9,488 bases of DNA from an uncultured bacterium (GTDB taxonomy: Bacteria; Patescibacteriota; CALEFQ01): positions 1-9,488 of the forward strand of contig CALEFQ010000100.1 of NCBI GenBank assembly GCA_937877125.1, given 5' to 3'. This document shows, in pieces, positions 1-5,999 of the stretch (positions within the stretch are counted from its first letter, which is position 1; every line of letters starts with the position of its first letter). The notes beneath the pieces were generated by a model. The model searched no databases and had not been told where the DNA came from. It saw only the letters and a list, made by a program, of their open reading frames with translations. The translations under genes were made by a program, and so were the position numbers.

Positions 1-2
1 AG

Positions 3-113
3 GCAATTTTGTTCAAAACCGTCTTGTTCATCGCCGCGCAAGAAGTGGAACTGACTTTGTTTATGGTTTTTTCGGACAAACTTGCCGAATTATTAAATCA
101 AGTAATTAATTAA
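3..113 (+). CDS. CheC-family protein, C-terminal fragment (5' end outside window)
   Basis: An open frame enters from the left edge and gives 36 residues ending NQVIN before a TAA stop. The segment reads as two beta strands and a short helix (ILFKTVLFIAAQEVELTLFMVF, then SDKLAELLNQ, split here by me). It lines up with the C-terminus of the complete CheC further down the operon, where VLSFRITLTV is followed by GDLYFLFDATASTALL. This is the usual last strand pair and helix of the CheC/CheX/FliY phosphatase fold. The stop lies 6 bases before cheY, so it is very probably the preceding gene of the same operon. The phosphatase motifs would be in the missing part, so activity cannot be judged. It could be CheC, CheX or a FliY-like protein. 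The frame is clear; the family call is inference from a short alignment by eye. Confidence 0.5.
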   Translation, partial: AILFKTVLFIAAQEVELTLFMVFSDKLAELLNQVIN

Positions 114-119
114 ATCAAT

Positions 120-479
120 ATGGACACCGCCGTAAAAGTGCTAATCGCCGACGACTCTTCTTTCATGCGCAATGTGATCAAGGGTATTTTGCAAAAGGCC
201 GGCTTTAGTAATTTCGCCGAGGCCGGAGACGGCAAAGAAGCCTTGCAGAAATTTACCGAAGAAAAACCGGGCTTGGTTTTATTGGATATCATCATGCCGA
301 TTAAGACCGGCCTCGAAGTGCTCCAAGAAATCGGGACTAAGACCAAGGTCATTATGGTCAGCGCGGTCGGCCAGGAAGGTATAATTGCTGAAGCCAAAAG
401 TAAAGGCGCTCAGGGTTATGTCGTCAAACCTTTTGATAACGAACAAGTGCTCAAAGAGATCGAACGGGTCCTGGGTTAA
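120..479 (+). CDS. cheY: Chemotaxis response regulator CheY
   Basis: This is a single-domain receiver of 119 residues, the normal CheY size. The acidic pair D11/D12, the phospho-acceptor D56 (in LVLLDIIMP), the switch residue S81, the aromatic Y100 and K103 (in VVKPF) are all present, so it should accept phosphate from CheA and require Mg2+. The sequence VKVLIADDSSFMR and the IMVSAVGQ stretch are the style of CheY found with CheC/CheD systems. There is no output domain, so it acts by binding a partner: a flagellar switch or a type IV pilus component. Neither is encoded here. The ATG lies 6 bases after the preceding stop, and I see no Shine-Dalgarno in the AT-rich gap, so translation is probably coupled to the upstream gene. 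The family call is firm; the motor it controls is unknown. Confidence 0.95.
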   Translation: MDTAVKVLIADDSSFMRNVIKGILQKAGFSNFAEAGDGKEALQKFTEEKPGLVLLDIIMPIKTGLEVLQEIGTKTKVIMVSAVGQEGIIAEAKSKGAQGYVVKPFDNEQVLKEIERVLG

Positions 480-497
480 TATTTTCTTTCCTTAATT

Positions 498-1559
498 ATG
501 AGTCCGGAGCGATCAGCCCCAATTAGAATCCTGGTAGTGGACGACTCTTTTTTTATGAGGCGGGTGATTCGTGATACTTTGGCTAAGCATCCAGAGCTCG
601 TGGTGGTGGGCGAGGCGGCTGACGGCCGCGGGGCGATCGAACAAGCGGCGCGTCTTCGGCCGGATGTCATTATCTTGGATTATTTTCTGCCGAACTTCAC
701 CGGAGCGCAGACGATCGGAAAGATTCTTCAGCAAGCCCGGACCAATCCGCCGGCGATTATTATGCTGTCGGCTTATACCACCGAGGGGGCCGAAGAAACT
801 TTTGAATGCCTTAAGGCCGGTGCCGTTGATTTTATCGTCAAGCCATCCGGCGAATTATCGGTTTCGCTCGAGGCGGTAGAGGAAAAGCTGGTGCAATCTA
901 TTGTCGCCGCCGCCAGTTCGCGCGTGAAACTTCCGGAAATCGCGCCGGTCCGACCAGCTAGAAGCAAGCCGGTCGCTTATCCCGCGCCTCTCAATAAAAT
1001 TGTCGTCATCGGCGCTTCGACGGGCGGACCGGTTGTTTTGGAAAAAATTTTTTCGGCTTTGCCGGCTGATCTGCCGGCGGCACTAATTATCGTCCAGCAT
1101 ATGCCGGAATTTTTTATTGCCCGCTTTGTGGCGCGCTTGGACAAAGCCGCGCCGCTGGATTTGCGGGAAGCTCGGGGCGGCGAGTTGCTACGGCCCGGTC
1201 AGGTTTTCTTTGCGCCTGGCAACCAAAATTTGGAATTACACATCGCATCTGGCACGAAGATTTCTATCGCCTTGACGCCGCCCTCGAGCGAGCAAGTATT
1301 GCTTCCCTCTATTGACGTGACCATGGCTTCGGCGGCCGCCGCCGGTAAAAAAGTAATCGGCCTGATTCTGACCGGCATGGGCGAGGACGGCGCCGCCGGC
1401 ATGACGGCGATTAAGCAGGCGGGCGGCTATACGATCATCCAGGATTTGGAGAGTGCCGTGGTTGATTCCATGCCGCGCTCTGTCTTGCAGCGCCGGCAAG
1501 TCGATGAAATTTTGCCGCCGGAAAAAATCGCCCCCCGTTTGATCCAATTATGTTTTTAG
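498..1559 (+). CDS. cheB: Chemotaxis protein-glutamate methylesterase/glutaminase CheB
   Basis: The 353-residue protein has the standard two-domain CheB layout. An N-terminal receiver covers about residues 9-118 (D15/D16, phospho-acceptor D61, K115), followed by a linker to about 163 and a C-terminal methylesterase of about 165-350. The catalytic triad is visible: S174 in IGASTGG, H201 in IVQHMP and D297 in TGMGEDGA. When phosphorylated by CheA it removes methyl groups from receptor glutamates and can deamidate receptor glutamines, giving adaptation. The receiver is slightly unusual, with DYFLPNFTG at the phosphorylation loop where CheB proteins usually have an E-M-P-x-M-D-G type sequence. 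It starts 18 bases after cheY without a clear Shine-Dalgarno and ends 3 bases before cheA. No cheR methyltransferase, its usual counterpart, is in the window. Confidence 0.95.
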   Translation: MSPERSAPIRILVVDDSFFMRRVIRDTLAKHPELVVVGEAADGRGAIEQAARLRPDVIILDYFLPNFTGAQTIGKILQQARTNPPAIIMLSAYTTEGAEETFECLKAGAVDFIVKPSGELSVSLEAVEEKLVQSIVAAASSRVKLPEIAPVRPARSKPVAYPAPLNKIVVIGASTGGPVVLEKIFSALPADLPAALIIVQHMPEFFIARFVARLDKAAPLDLREARGGELLRPGQVFFAPGNQNLELHIASGTKISIALTPPSSEQVLLPSIDVTMASAAAAGKKVIGLILTGMGEDGAAGMTAIKQAGGYTIIQDLESAVVDSMPRSVLQRRQVDEILPPEKIAPRLIQLCF

Positions 1560-1562
1560 GAT

Positions 1563-3272
1563 ATGTCGTCGAGCGACCTAAAACAATTTAAAGACCTATA
1601 TTTTTCCGATGCGGAGGAAACCATCCAGCGCCTCAATGACGGCCTGCTTCAGCTAGAAAAAAAACCGGACGATCCGGCCCGACTGGATGAATTGATGCGC
1701 CTGTCGCACAATCTCAAGGGTTCGTCGGCGATGATGGGGTTCCCCCAGCTGGCTTTTTTGACCCATGTCCTGGAAGATGTTTTTGATTACGGACGCAATG
1801 AATTATTGACTATCGATCAGCCGGTAGTCGATTTGGTTTACCAGACCTTGGACCTGATAAAAAAATCCCTCAAAGGGCTAAGGAAAAATCAGCCGGAACT
1901 GCCGGTGGCGGACCTGGCGGAAAAAATAAAAAAATTGACGGGCGTGGAGACGGAAGGCACCGGGAAATCGCGCCGCACCGCCGACGGGAAACCGATTCTT
2001 AGCAGTAAGGTAAAAAAGAAAACGCCTCATGCCGGCCTGGTTCAGCCGGCCGCCGGCCGCGGGGAAATTGACTTGACCGCGGCGACGGAAAAAATGGACT
2101 ATATCAAAGTGCCCGTGGAGCGGGTCGACAAGTTGATGGATCTGACCGAGGAGCTTTTGCTGGACCGAATGAAATTGGAAAATTTTCCGGCCGAAACCCG
2201 GCCGGTTCAAGAGACGCTGGACCATTTTCATCGCTTAGTCTCCGATATTCAGTACCAGGTCATGCAGGTTCGTTTGATTCCGCTCAATCAGGTCTTTGTC
2301 CGCTTTCCCCGTCTGGTACGCGATCTTTCCTATCAAATGAAAAAGCACGTTAATTTTCAGATTATCGGCGGCGAGCTGGAACTTGATCGGACCATTGTCG
2401 ATAACCTGCCGGATCCGGTGATGCACCTGCTGCGCAACGCGATTGACCATGGGATTGCTGAGGCAGGTAATATCAAGCTGGAAGCCCGGCGGGAACGCGG
2501 CTTTGCCCTGGTTTCAGTGGAAAATGACGGCCGGCCGATCGATTGGCTCAAAGTCGTCGATGCCGGAAAAAGACGGGGCATTATTTCCTTGGAAACAGGC
2601 AACCAGATGGCGGCGCAGCTGAAAGCGCATCCGCGCGATATTCCCAAGGAAGTGGAACAGCTGATTCTCCACCCGCGGCTGTCGACGAAGGATAAGGTCT
2701 CGGAGGTCTCCGGCCGGGGCGTGGGGTTGAGCGTCGTGAAATCTTTCGTGACCGAACTGGGCGGGCACCTGTTCGTTGAATCGCCGATCCGCGGCCAAGC
2801 GGGCGGGGCGCGGTTTATTTTGGAGCTGCCTTTGTCGCTGGCCATCATCAAAGCGATGATTACCCGGGTGGAGCGAAGCGTGTTCGCTCTGCCTTTTACC
2901 AGTATCGAGCGGACGGTGCAAATTTCCGCCACCGATATCAAGAGCATGGCGGATCAGGACGTGGCGGTGGTGGCCGGAGAGGAAATTCCCCTGGTTAATC
3001 TCAAAAAAATTTTTGCTTTGGCCAGAGTCAATTCTGCGCCTTTCAATAAACAAAACTTGACCCTGGTGCTGACGCGGCGCGGCCGCGAAAAGGCCGGTCT
3101 GGTGGTCGATGAAGTTATCCGCAACCAGGAAATCACGGTCAAACCGCTGCCGCCGGTCATTCGGGGTTTGCCGGGATTTTCCGGATCGTCAGTCCTCGGC
3201 GACGGACGGGCGATTTTGATCCTGGATTTGGTCAGCTTGCTATCAGACCCGACCAAGTTATTGAGGCGATAA
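1563..3272 (+). CDS. cheA: Chemotaxis histidine kinase CheA (no recognisable P2 domain)
   Basis: CheA autophosphorylates on its P1 histidine in receptor-CheW arrays and passes phosphate to CheY and CheB. Visible domains are the P1 Hpt (about 5-108, H49 in RLSHNLKGSS), a charged linker (about 109-178), the P3 dimerisation helices (about 180-240), the P4 ATPase (about 241-425) and the P5 CheW-like domain (about 428-565). The N box HLLRNAIDHGI (N292), the SGRGVGLSVVK G2 region (383-393) and the LELPLSLAII junction are clear. At 569 residues it is short for the family because there is no recognisable CheY-binding P2 domain. The G1 motif reads NDGRPID (321-327), with P325 where the DxGxG motif expects Gly. 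The segment between the N box and G1 is also shortened, and the usual Asp of the G2 box is S390. The family call is firm; kinase strength is uncertain. Confidence 0.95.
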   Translation: MSSSDLKQFKDLYFSDAEETIQRLNDGLLQLEKKPDDPARLDELMRLSHNLKGSSAMMGFPQLAFLTHVLEDVFDYGRNELLTIDQPVVDLVYQTLDLIKKSLKGLRKNQPELPVADLAEKIKKLTGVETEGTGKSRRTADGKPILSSKVKKKTPHAGLVQPAAGRGEIDLTAATEKMDYIKVPVERVDKLMDLTEELLLDRMKLENFPAETRPVQETLDHFHRLVSDIQYQVMQVRLIPLNQVFVRFPRLVRDLSYQMKKHVNFQIIGGELELDRTIVDNLPDPVMHLLRNAIDHGIAEAGNIKLEARRERGFALVSVENDGRPIDWLKVVDAGKRRGIISLETGNQMAAQLKAHPRDIPKEVEQLILHPRLSTKDKVSEVSGRGVGLSVVKSFVTELGGHLFVESPIRGQAGGARFILELPLSLAIIKAMITRVERSVFALPFTSIERTVQISATDIKSMADQDVAVVAGEEIPLVNLKKIFALARVNSAPFNKQNLTLVLTRRGREKAGLVVDEVIRNQEITVKPLPPVIRGLPGFSGSSVLGDGRAILILDLVSLLSDPTKLLRR

Positions 3273-3277
3273 TCACC

Positions 3278-3904
3278 ATGAATAATAATTGGACACCGAC
3301 CGAACTTGATAGCCTGAAAGAAATTGTCAACGTGGGCGCTGGCAACGCGGCCACCGCTTTGGCGTCCCTGCTTAATCAGCGCGTGGTGATGTCGGTGCCC
3401 CAGGCTTTGAGCGGCTCGCTGGCGGAAGTTCAGCTGGCCATGGGAGAGCGAGACCAAAAAGTATTGGCGGTTTTTCTAAAAATACACGGTGATGTCAGCG
3501 GCGCCTTGACGGTGATTTTCCCGCCGGCAAGCGCGATCACACTCGCCGGGCAGATGACTCGTCAGCCTCATTCCTCACTTGAAGAATTCGGGGCGATTGA
3601 CCTTTCGGCGATGCAGGAGATCGGGAATATCATCCTGGGCACGGCGATTACCGCTTTCGGCCGGATGCTGAATCTAAAAATCATGCACACGATTCCGGAC
3701 GCGGCGATTGACCGCCTGGGCGCGGTGAGCGATTCGGTGGTGCTGGAAATAGGCCAGCGGGCAGGCCAAGTATTGTCTTTCAGAATTACCCTGACAGTGA
3801 ACCAAGCGCCGCTTAAAGGCGATCTTTATTTTTTGTTTGATGCTACAGCTTCGACGGCGCTGCTAACGGCGGCCCGCCGGCTTTTACCGCCGGAGGCCAA
3901 ATGA
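3278..3904 (+). CDS. cheC: CheY-P phosphatase CheC
   Basis: CheC dephosphorylates CheY-P and, in Bacillus and Thermotoga, binds CheD. The 208-residue protein has the internal pseudo-repeat of CheC. Both copies of the phosphatase motif [D/S]-x3-E-x2-N-x22-P are intact: D11, E15, N18, P41 in the first and S110, E114, N117, P140 in the second. Two complete sites predict an active phosphatase. It ends with the strand-and-helix tail GDLYFLFDATAS. A GAGG lies 11 bases before the ATG, a rather wide spacing. The gene starts 5 bases after cheA, and its stop overlaps the cheD start in an ATGA, so CheC and CheD synthesis is likely coupled, matching their known partnership. There is no C-terminal CheY-like or FliN-like domain, which argues against FliY. 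Confidence 0.93.
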   Translation: MNNNWTPTELDSLKEIVNVGAGNAATALASLLNQRVVMSVPQALSGSLAEVQLAMGERDQKVLAVFLKIHGDVSGALTVIFPPASAITLAGQMTRQPHSSLEEFGAIDLSAMQEIGNIILGTAITAFGRMLNLKIMHTIPDAAIDRLGAVSDSVVLEIGQRAGQVLSFRITLTVNQAPLKGDLYFLFDATASTALLTAARRLLPPEAK

Positions 3905-4362
3905 GCCAGATCATTCATATTAAAACCGCCGAATTAGCGGTCGGGGACCGCAATCGTCAAATTACCACCAACAGTATCGGTTCGTGCGTCATCGTGGTGC
4001 TTTGGGATCCTGTCCAGAAAATCGGCGGCCTGGTGCACGCCATGTTGCCGCACCGTCATGAAGATCTGGAGCGGGTTTATCCGGGAAAATATGTGGACGA
4101 GGCGATTGATAATCTCTTGGCGGCGGTAATCGCGCGAGGCGCCAAGCGGGAAAATTTACACGCTAAAATTATCGGGGGCGCGGCCATGTTTGAAAAAATT
4201 GATCCGGCCGAGCGTGTCGGGCCGCGCAATGTCAAAGCGGCGCGTGACAAACTCCGAGAGTTAAATATTTTCGTGGAAAAAGAAGACACCGGCGGCAGCA
4301 GCGGCCGCACGGTTTCTTTCAATATTGCCACCGGCGCGGTGGATATTCATAGCTCGATCTAA
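3901..4362 (+). CDS. cheD: Chemoreceptor glutamine deamidase CheD
   Basis: CheD deamidates specific receptor glutamines and stimulates CheC phosphatase activity in characterised systems. The 153-residue length is normal. The cysteine-hydrolase residues are visible: C29 in NSIGSCVIV, H46 in GGLVHAMLP and T23 six residues before the cysteine, matching the Cys-His-Thr triad of Thermotoga CheD. The C-terminal GGSSGRTVSFNIATG is the expected glycine-rich strand pair. A GGAGG inside the end of cheC sits 4 bases before the ATG, which supports this start. The gene overlaps cheC by 4 bases and is the last of the operon, 18 bases before a terminator hairpin. Nothing looks degenerate. Confidence 0.95.
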   Translation: MSQIIHIKTAELAVGDRNRQITTNSIGSCVIVVLWDPVQKIGGLVHAMLPHRHEDLERVYPGKYVDEAIDNLLAAVIARGAKRENLHAKIIGGAAMFEKIDPAERVGPRNVKAARDKLRELNIFVEKEDTGGSSGRTVSFNIATGAVDIHSSI

Positions 4363-4380
4363 GCTTGGCGATTAGTATCG

Positions 4381-4407
4381 ATAGCCTTGACAAACGGCTA
4401 TTTTTTT
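4381..4407 (+). terminator. Rho-independent terminator of the che operon
   Basis: The 6-base stem ATAGCC (4381-4386) pairs with GGCTAT (4396-4401) across a 9-base loop and runs into seven T in all (4401-4407). It lies 18 bases after the cheD stop. The stem is short but the U tract is good. The loop contains TTGACA (4387-4392), a perfect -35 consensus, discussed in the findings. Confidence 0.75.
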
Positions 4408-4421
4408 GATAGACCGAATAC

Positions 4422-4427
4422 AGGAGG
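4422..4427 (+). promoter_or_regulatory. Strong Shine-Dalgarno of the 75-residue gene
   Basis: AGGAGG (followed by T) lies 6 bases before the ATG at 4434. It fixes the start and is one of the few perfect ribosome-binding sites in the window. Confidence 0.85.
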
Positions 4428-4433
4428 TGTGCC

Positions 4434-4661
4434 ATGGAGAAACTTTTGGCCGAACTGAAAGAAAAGTATCAAGGAAATGAAGACGGTGGCATTTATCAGT
4501 TGATCACCACCGCTGACAAAATTGCGGAACTGGTTGAACTGGTGAATCGTCATCTCGGTCCGACCCCGGCGGAATTCCCGCCTTACTTCTGGTCAGTCGG
4601 TAACGAACCACTGGTGATGCTGGTTCAAGAAGGAACCACGATCACCCTGACGATTATCTGA
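4434..4661 (+). CDS. Hypothetical protein, 75 residues
   Basis: I do not recognise this protein. It has an N-terminal acidic and basic helix (MEKLLAELKEKYQG), a second helix rich in Leu/Val/Glu (about 27-41, ADKIAELVELVNRHL), a Pro/aromatic segment (PTPAEFPPYFWSVG, 43-56) and two short C-terminal strands ending in TITLTII. There is no signal peptide, membrane helix or Cys/His cluster, so a small soluble cytoplasmic protein is likely. The consensus Shine-Dalgarno and a dedicated terminator just after the stop mark it as a real, probably well-translated single-gene unit. It sits directly after the che operon, but the intervening terminator argues against co-transcription, so a chemotaxis role is only a possibility. 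Confidence 0.85.
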   Translation: MEKLLAELKEKYQGNEDGGIYQLITTADKIAELVELVNRHLGPTPAEFPPYFWSVGNEPLVMLVQEGTTITLTII

Positions 4662-4674
4662 CTGATGTCTCGCC

Positions 4675-4703
4675 CTGGCGGCCCCCTGGTCGCCAGTTTT
4701 TTT
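4675..4703 (+). terminator. Rho-independent terminator after the 75-residue gene
   Basis: A 9-pair stem, CTGGCGGCC (4675-4683) with GGTCGCCAG (4688-4696, one G-T pair), closes a 4-base loop and is followed by seven T (4697-4703). It lies 13 bases after the stop codon. This is one of the best-formed terminators here. Confidence 0.92.
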
Positions 4704-4791
4704 GTGTGTTAAGCTTGTTTCAGTTACTTCCGAAATATTTCACGTGCGGCGGCGTAATTATTAACGTCGGTCAGTAATTAATTTTAAATTT

Positions 4792-5457
4792 ATGGCCGCA
4801 TCTCTCAATGTTTTTCTGGTGAAAATGGACCGTATCTTCGCCTGGATTTTACTGGGGGCGATGGTCTTTTATTTTATTAGTGGTTACGGGATGACCAAAG
4901 GCCTGGTTGATTCGGTAATGGCGACAAAACTACATGTCGATATTTTGCCGTTGGTGATTATCATTTCTTTTATCGGCCACGCCAGTTTGGCGGTGCGCCT
5001 GGCTTTCCTGCGCTGGCGCTGGTGGAACGCGGCCGGAAAAATAATCTGGGCCGCGGTTTTCCTGGCTCTGCTGGCCGGTCTCTTTTATTTGGAGCTGGCT
5101 TATCAACGTAAAGTGGAAACACCGTCCGCGACCACGGATGCGAGCGCCGGTCCGACACCAACCGCCACACCTGAAGTCACAATGAGTTCGAACACGGTAA
5201 AAACCACCCCGACGCCCACGCCGAGCACCACGGCCGCGACCAAAACATTTACCAATGAAGAACTGGCGAAATACAACGGCCAGGGCGGCCAGCCGGCCTA
5301 TGTGGCGGTGGACGGCGTGGTTTACGATATGACACGCGTCTTTCGTAGCGGCGCCCATTATTCGCACTATGCCGGACAGGAATTGACGACGGCGTTTTAT
5401 AGTTATCATGTGAAAAGCCAGATCACCAAGTATCCGGTGGTGGGAAAGCTAGAATAA
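4792..5457 (+). CDS. Membrane protein with C-terminal cytochrome b5-like heme-binding domain
   Basis: The 221-residue protein has three parts. Residues 1-104 carry three predicted membrane helices (about 14-33, 50-70, 83-101) with H48 at the start and H63 inside the second, possible axial ligands of a membrane heme b. Residues 109-150 are a Thr/Pro/Ala-rich linker. Residues 151-221 are a cytochrome b5-like (heme/steroid-binding) domain: FTNEELAKYNGQGGQPAYVAVDG, then VVYDMT, then HYSHYAGQELT and a PVVGKLE end. H189 or H192 and H206 are candidate heme ligands. The family fit of the last domain is clear; the membrane heme is inference. With an odd helix number the two domains would probably face the outside of the membrane at the C-terminus, suggesting electron transfer across it. 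The ATG has no Shine-Dalgarno and follows an AT-rich stretch, and no better start is visible. Confidence 0.85.
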   Translation: MAASLNVFLVKMDRIFAWILLGAMVFYFISGYGMTKGLVDSVMATKLHVDILPLVIIISFIGHASLAVRLAFLRWRWWNAAGKIIWAAVFLALLAGLFYLELAYQRKVETPSATTDASAGPTPTATPEVTMSSNTVKTTPTPTPSTTAATKTFTNEELAKYNGQGGQPAYVAVDGVVYDMTRVFRSGAHYSHYAGQELTTAFYSYHVKSQITKYPVVGKLE

Positions 5458-5485
5458 GATATTAAGAGTATTAAGATATTAAGAA
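5457..5485 (+). repeat. Short AT-rich tandem repeat, TATTAAGA unit
   Basis: The octamer TATTAAGA occurs three times, at 5460-5467, 5469-5476 and 5477-5484 (periods 9 and 8). It fills almost the whole 35-base gap between the cytochrome b5 protein and the next gene. The same unit recurs after that gene at 5930-5961. Confidence 0.8.
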
Positions 5486-5492
5486 GAAAAAT

Positions 5493-5924
5493 ATGAATCT
5501 GTTAGAAGAGATACAGAAAATCGCCGCGGGGATTTCGGCCACAATCAGTGAAAAAAAAGGCGTTTACACCATTGAGGCAGTGATTGCCGAGCGTAAAGCT
5601 TTTATGTCGACAAAGACCTTGACCTATCGCGCCTCTTTCCGGATCGATGAGGCCGCTAAAAAGCTCGTATTTTCGGAAATGCTGAAAGAAAGCGGGGCGG
5701 GACTTTCTACCGGCCTGGATAGCGAGATGAGTCCGGGATTTGGGTTCAAAACCGAGACATATAACACAATGTCCGGCGCACGACAGGGAACGATTCAGGA
5801 ACAATCCGATCTTTTCGGGAAAAAATACCAGTATAAATTTGACTACCAGACGATCAGAGCCGCGATTGAGGCGAAAGCAAAAGAGGCGGGGTATGGTTTT
5901 GAGTATCGGGTGATGGGGGTATAG
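5493..5924 (+). CDS. Hypothetical protein, 143 residues
   Basis: I do not recognise this soluble protein. It begins with an amphipathic helix (MNLLEEIQKIAAGI), followed by alternating strand-like segments (GVYTIEAVIAERKAF, TLTYRASFRID, KKLVFSEML) separated by turns, a Gly/Ser-rich middle (about 66-98, with GAGLSTGLDSEMSPGFGF), and an Ala/Lys-rich helix near the end (TIRAAIEAKAKEAGYG). There is no signal peptide, membrane helix or cysteine. The many short strands of similar length suggest a beta-sandwich or beta-barrel fold, but this is a guess from pattern. Only a weak AAGAAG lies upstream of the ATG. It is bracketed by TATTAAGA repeats on both sides. Codon use is like that of its neighbours, supporting a real gene. 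Confidence 0.8.
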   Translation: MNLLEEIQKIAAGISATISEKKGVYTIEAVIAERKAFMSTKTLTYRASFRIDEAAKKLVFSEMLKESGAGLSTGLDSEMSPGFGFKTETYNTMSGARQGTIQEQSDLFGKKYQYKFDYQTIRAAIEAKAKEAGYGFEYRVMGV

Positions 5925-5929
5925 AAAAA

Positions 5930-5997
5930 TATTAAGATATTAAGAAATTAAGATATTAAGATTTAAGATCTAAGATTTAAGAGATGGAGATTTGAGA
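5930..5997 (+). repeat. AT-rich tandem repeat (TATTAAGA octamers grading into ATTTAAG heptamers)
   Basis: Four octamers in perfect register occupy 5930-5961: TATTAAGA, TATTAAGA, AATTAAGA, TATTAAGA. They continue as degenerate 7-8-base units, ATTTAAG, ATCTAAG, ATTTAAG, AGATGGAG and ATTTGAG (5961-5996). The array fills the whole gap up to the Nudix start at 6000. The GGAG at 5986-5989, which could act as a weak ribosome-binding site 10 bases before the ATG, is itself part of a degenerate unit. Confidence 0.85.
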
Positions 5998-5999
5998 TA

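Noticed and set aside
2357..2947. 196-residue open frame on the - strand inside cheA
   Set aside because: It lies wholly within the well-supported cheA gene, has low-complexity Ser/Arg/Pro composition and no recognisable domain; a by-product of GC-rich codons.
2514..3053. 179-residue - strand frame rich in His/Arg/Gln
   Set aside because: Antisense to the CheA ATPase and P5 regions; no motifs, implausible composition.
4704..4791. Promoter or operator before the cytochrome b5 protein
   Set aside because: The gap is AT-rich with several TAATTA words, but no convincing paired -35 and -10 could be chosen over the background.
5460..5961. CRISPR array or attachment site made from the TATTAAGA repeats
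   Set aside because: Units are 8 bases with no spacers and no cas genes, and no integrase or insertion sequence is present.
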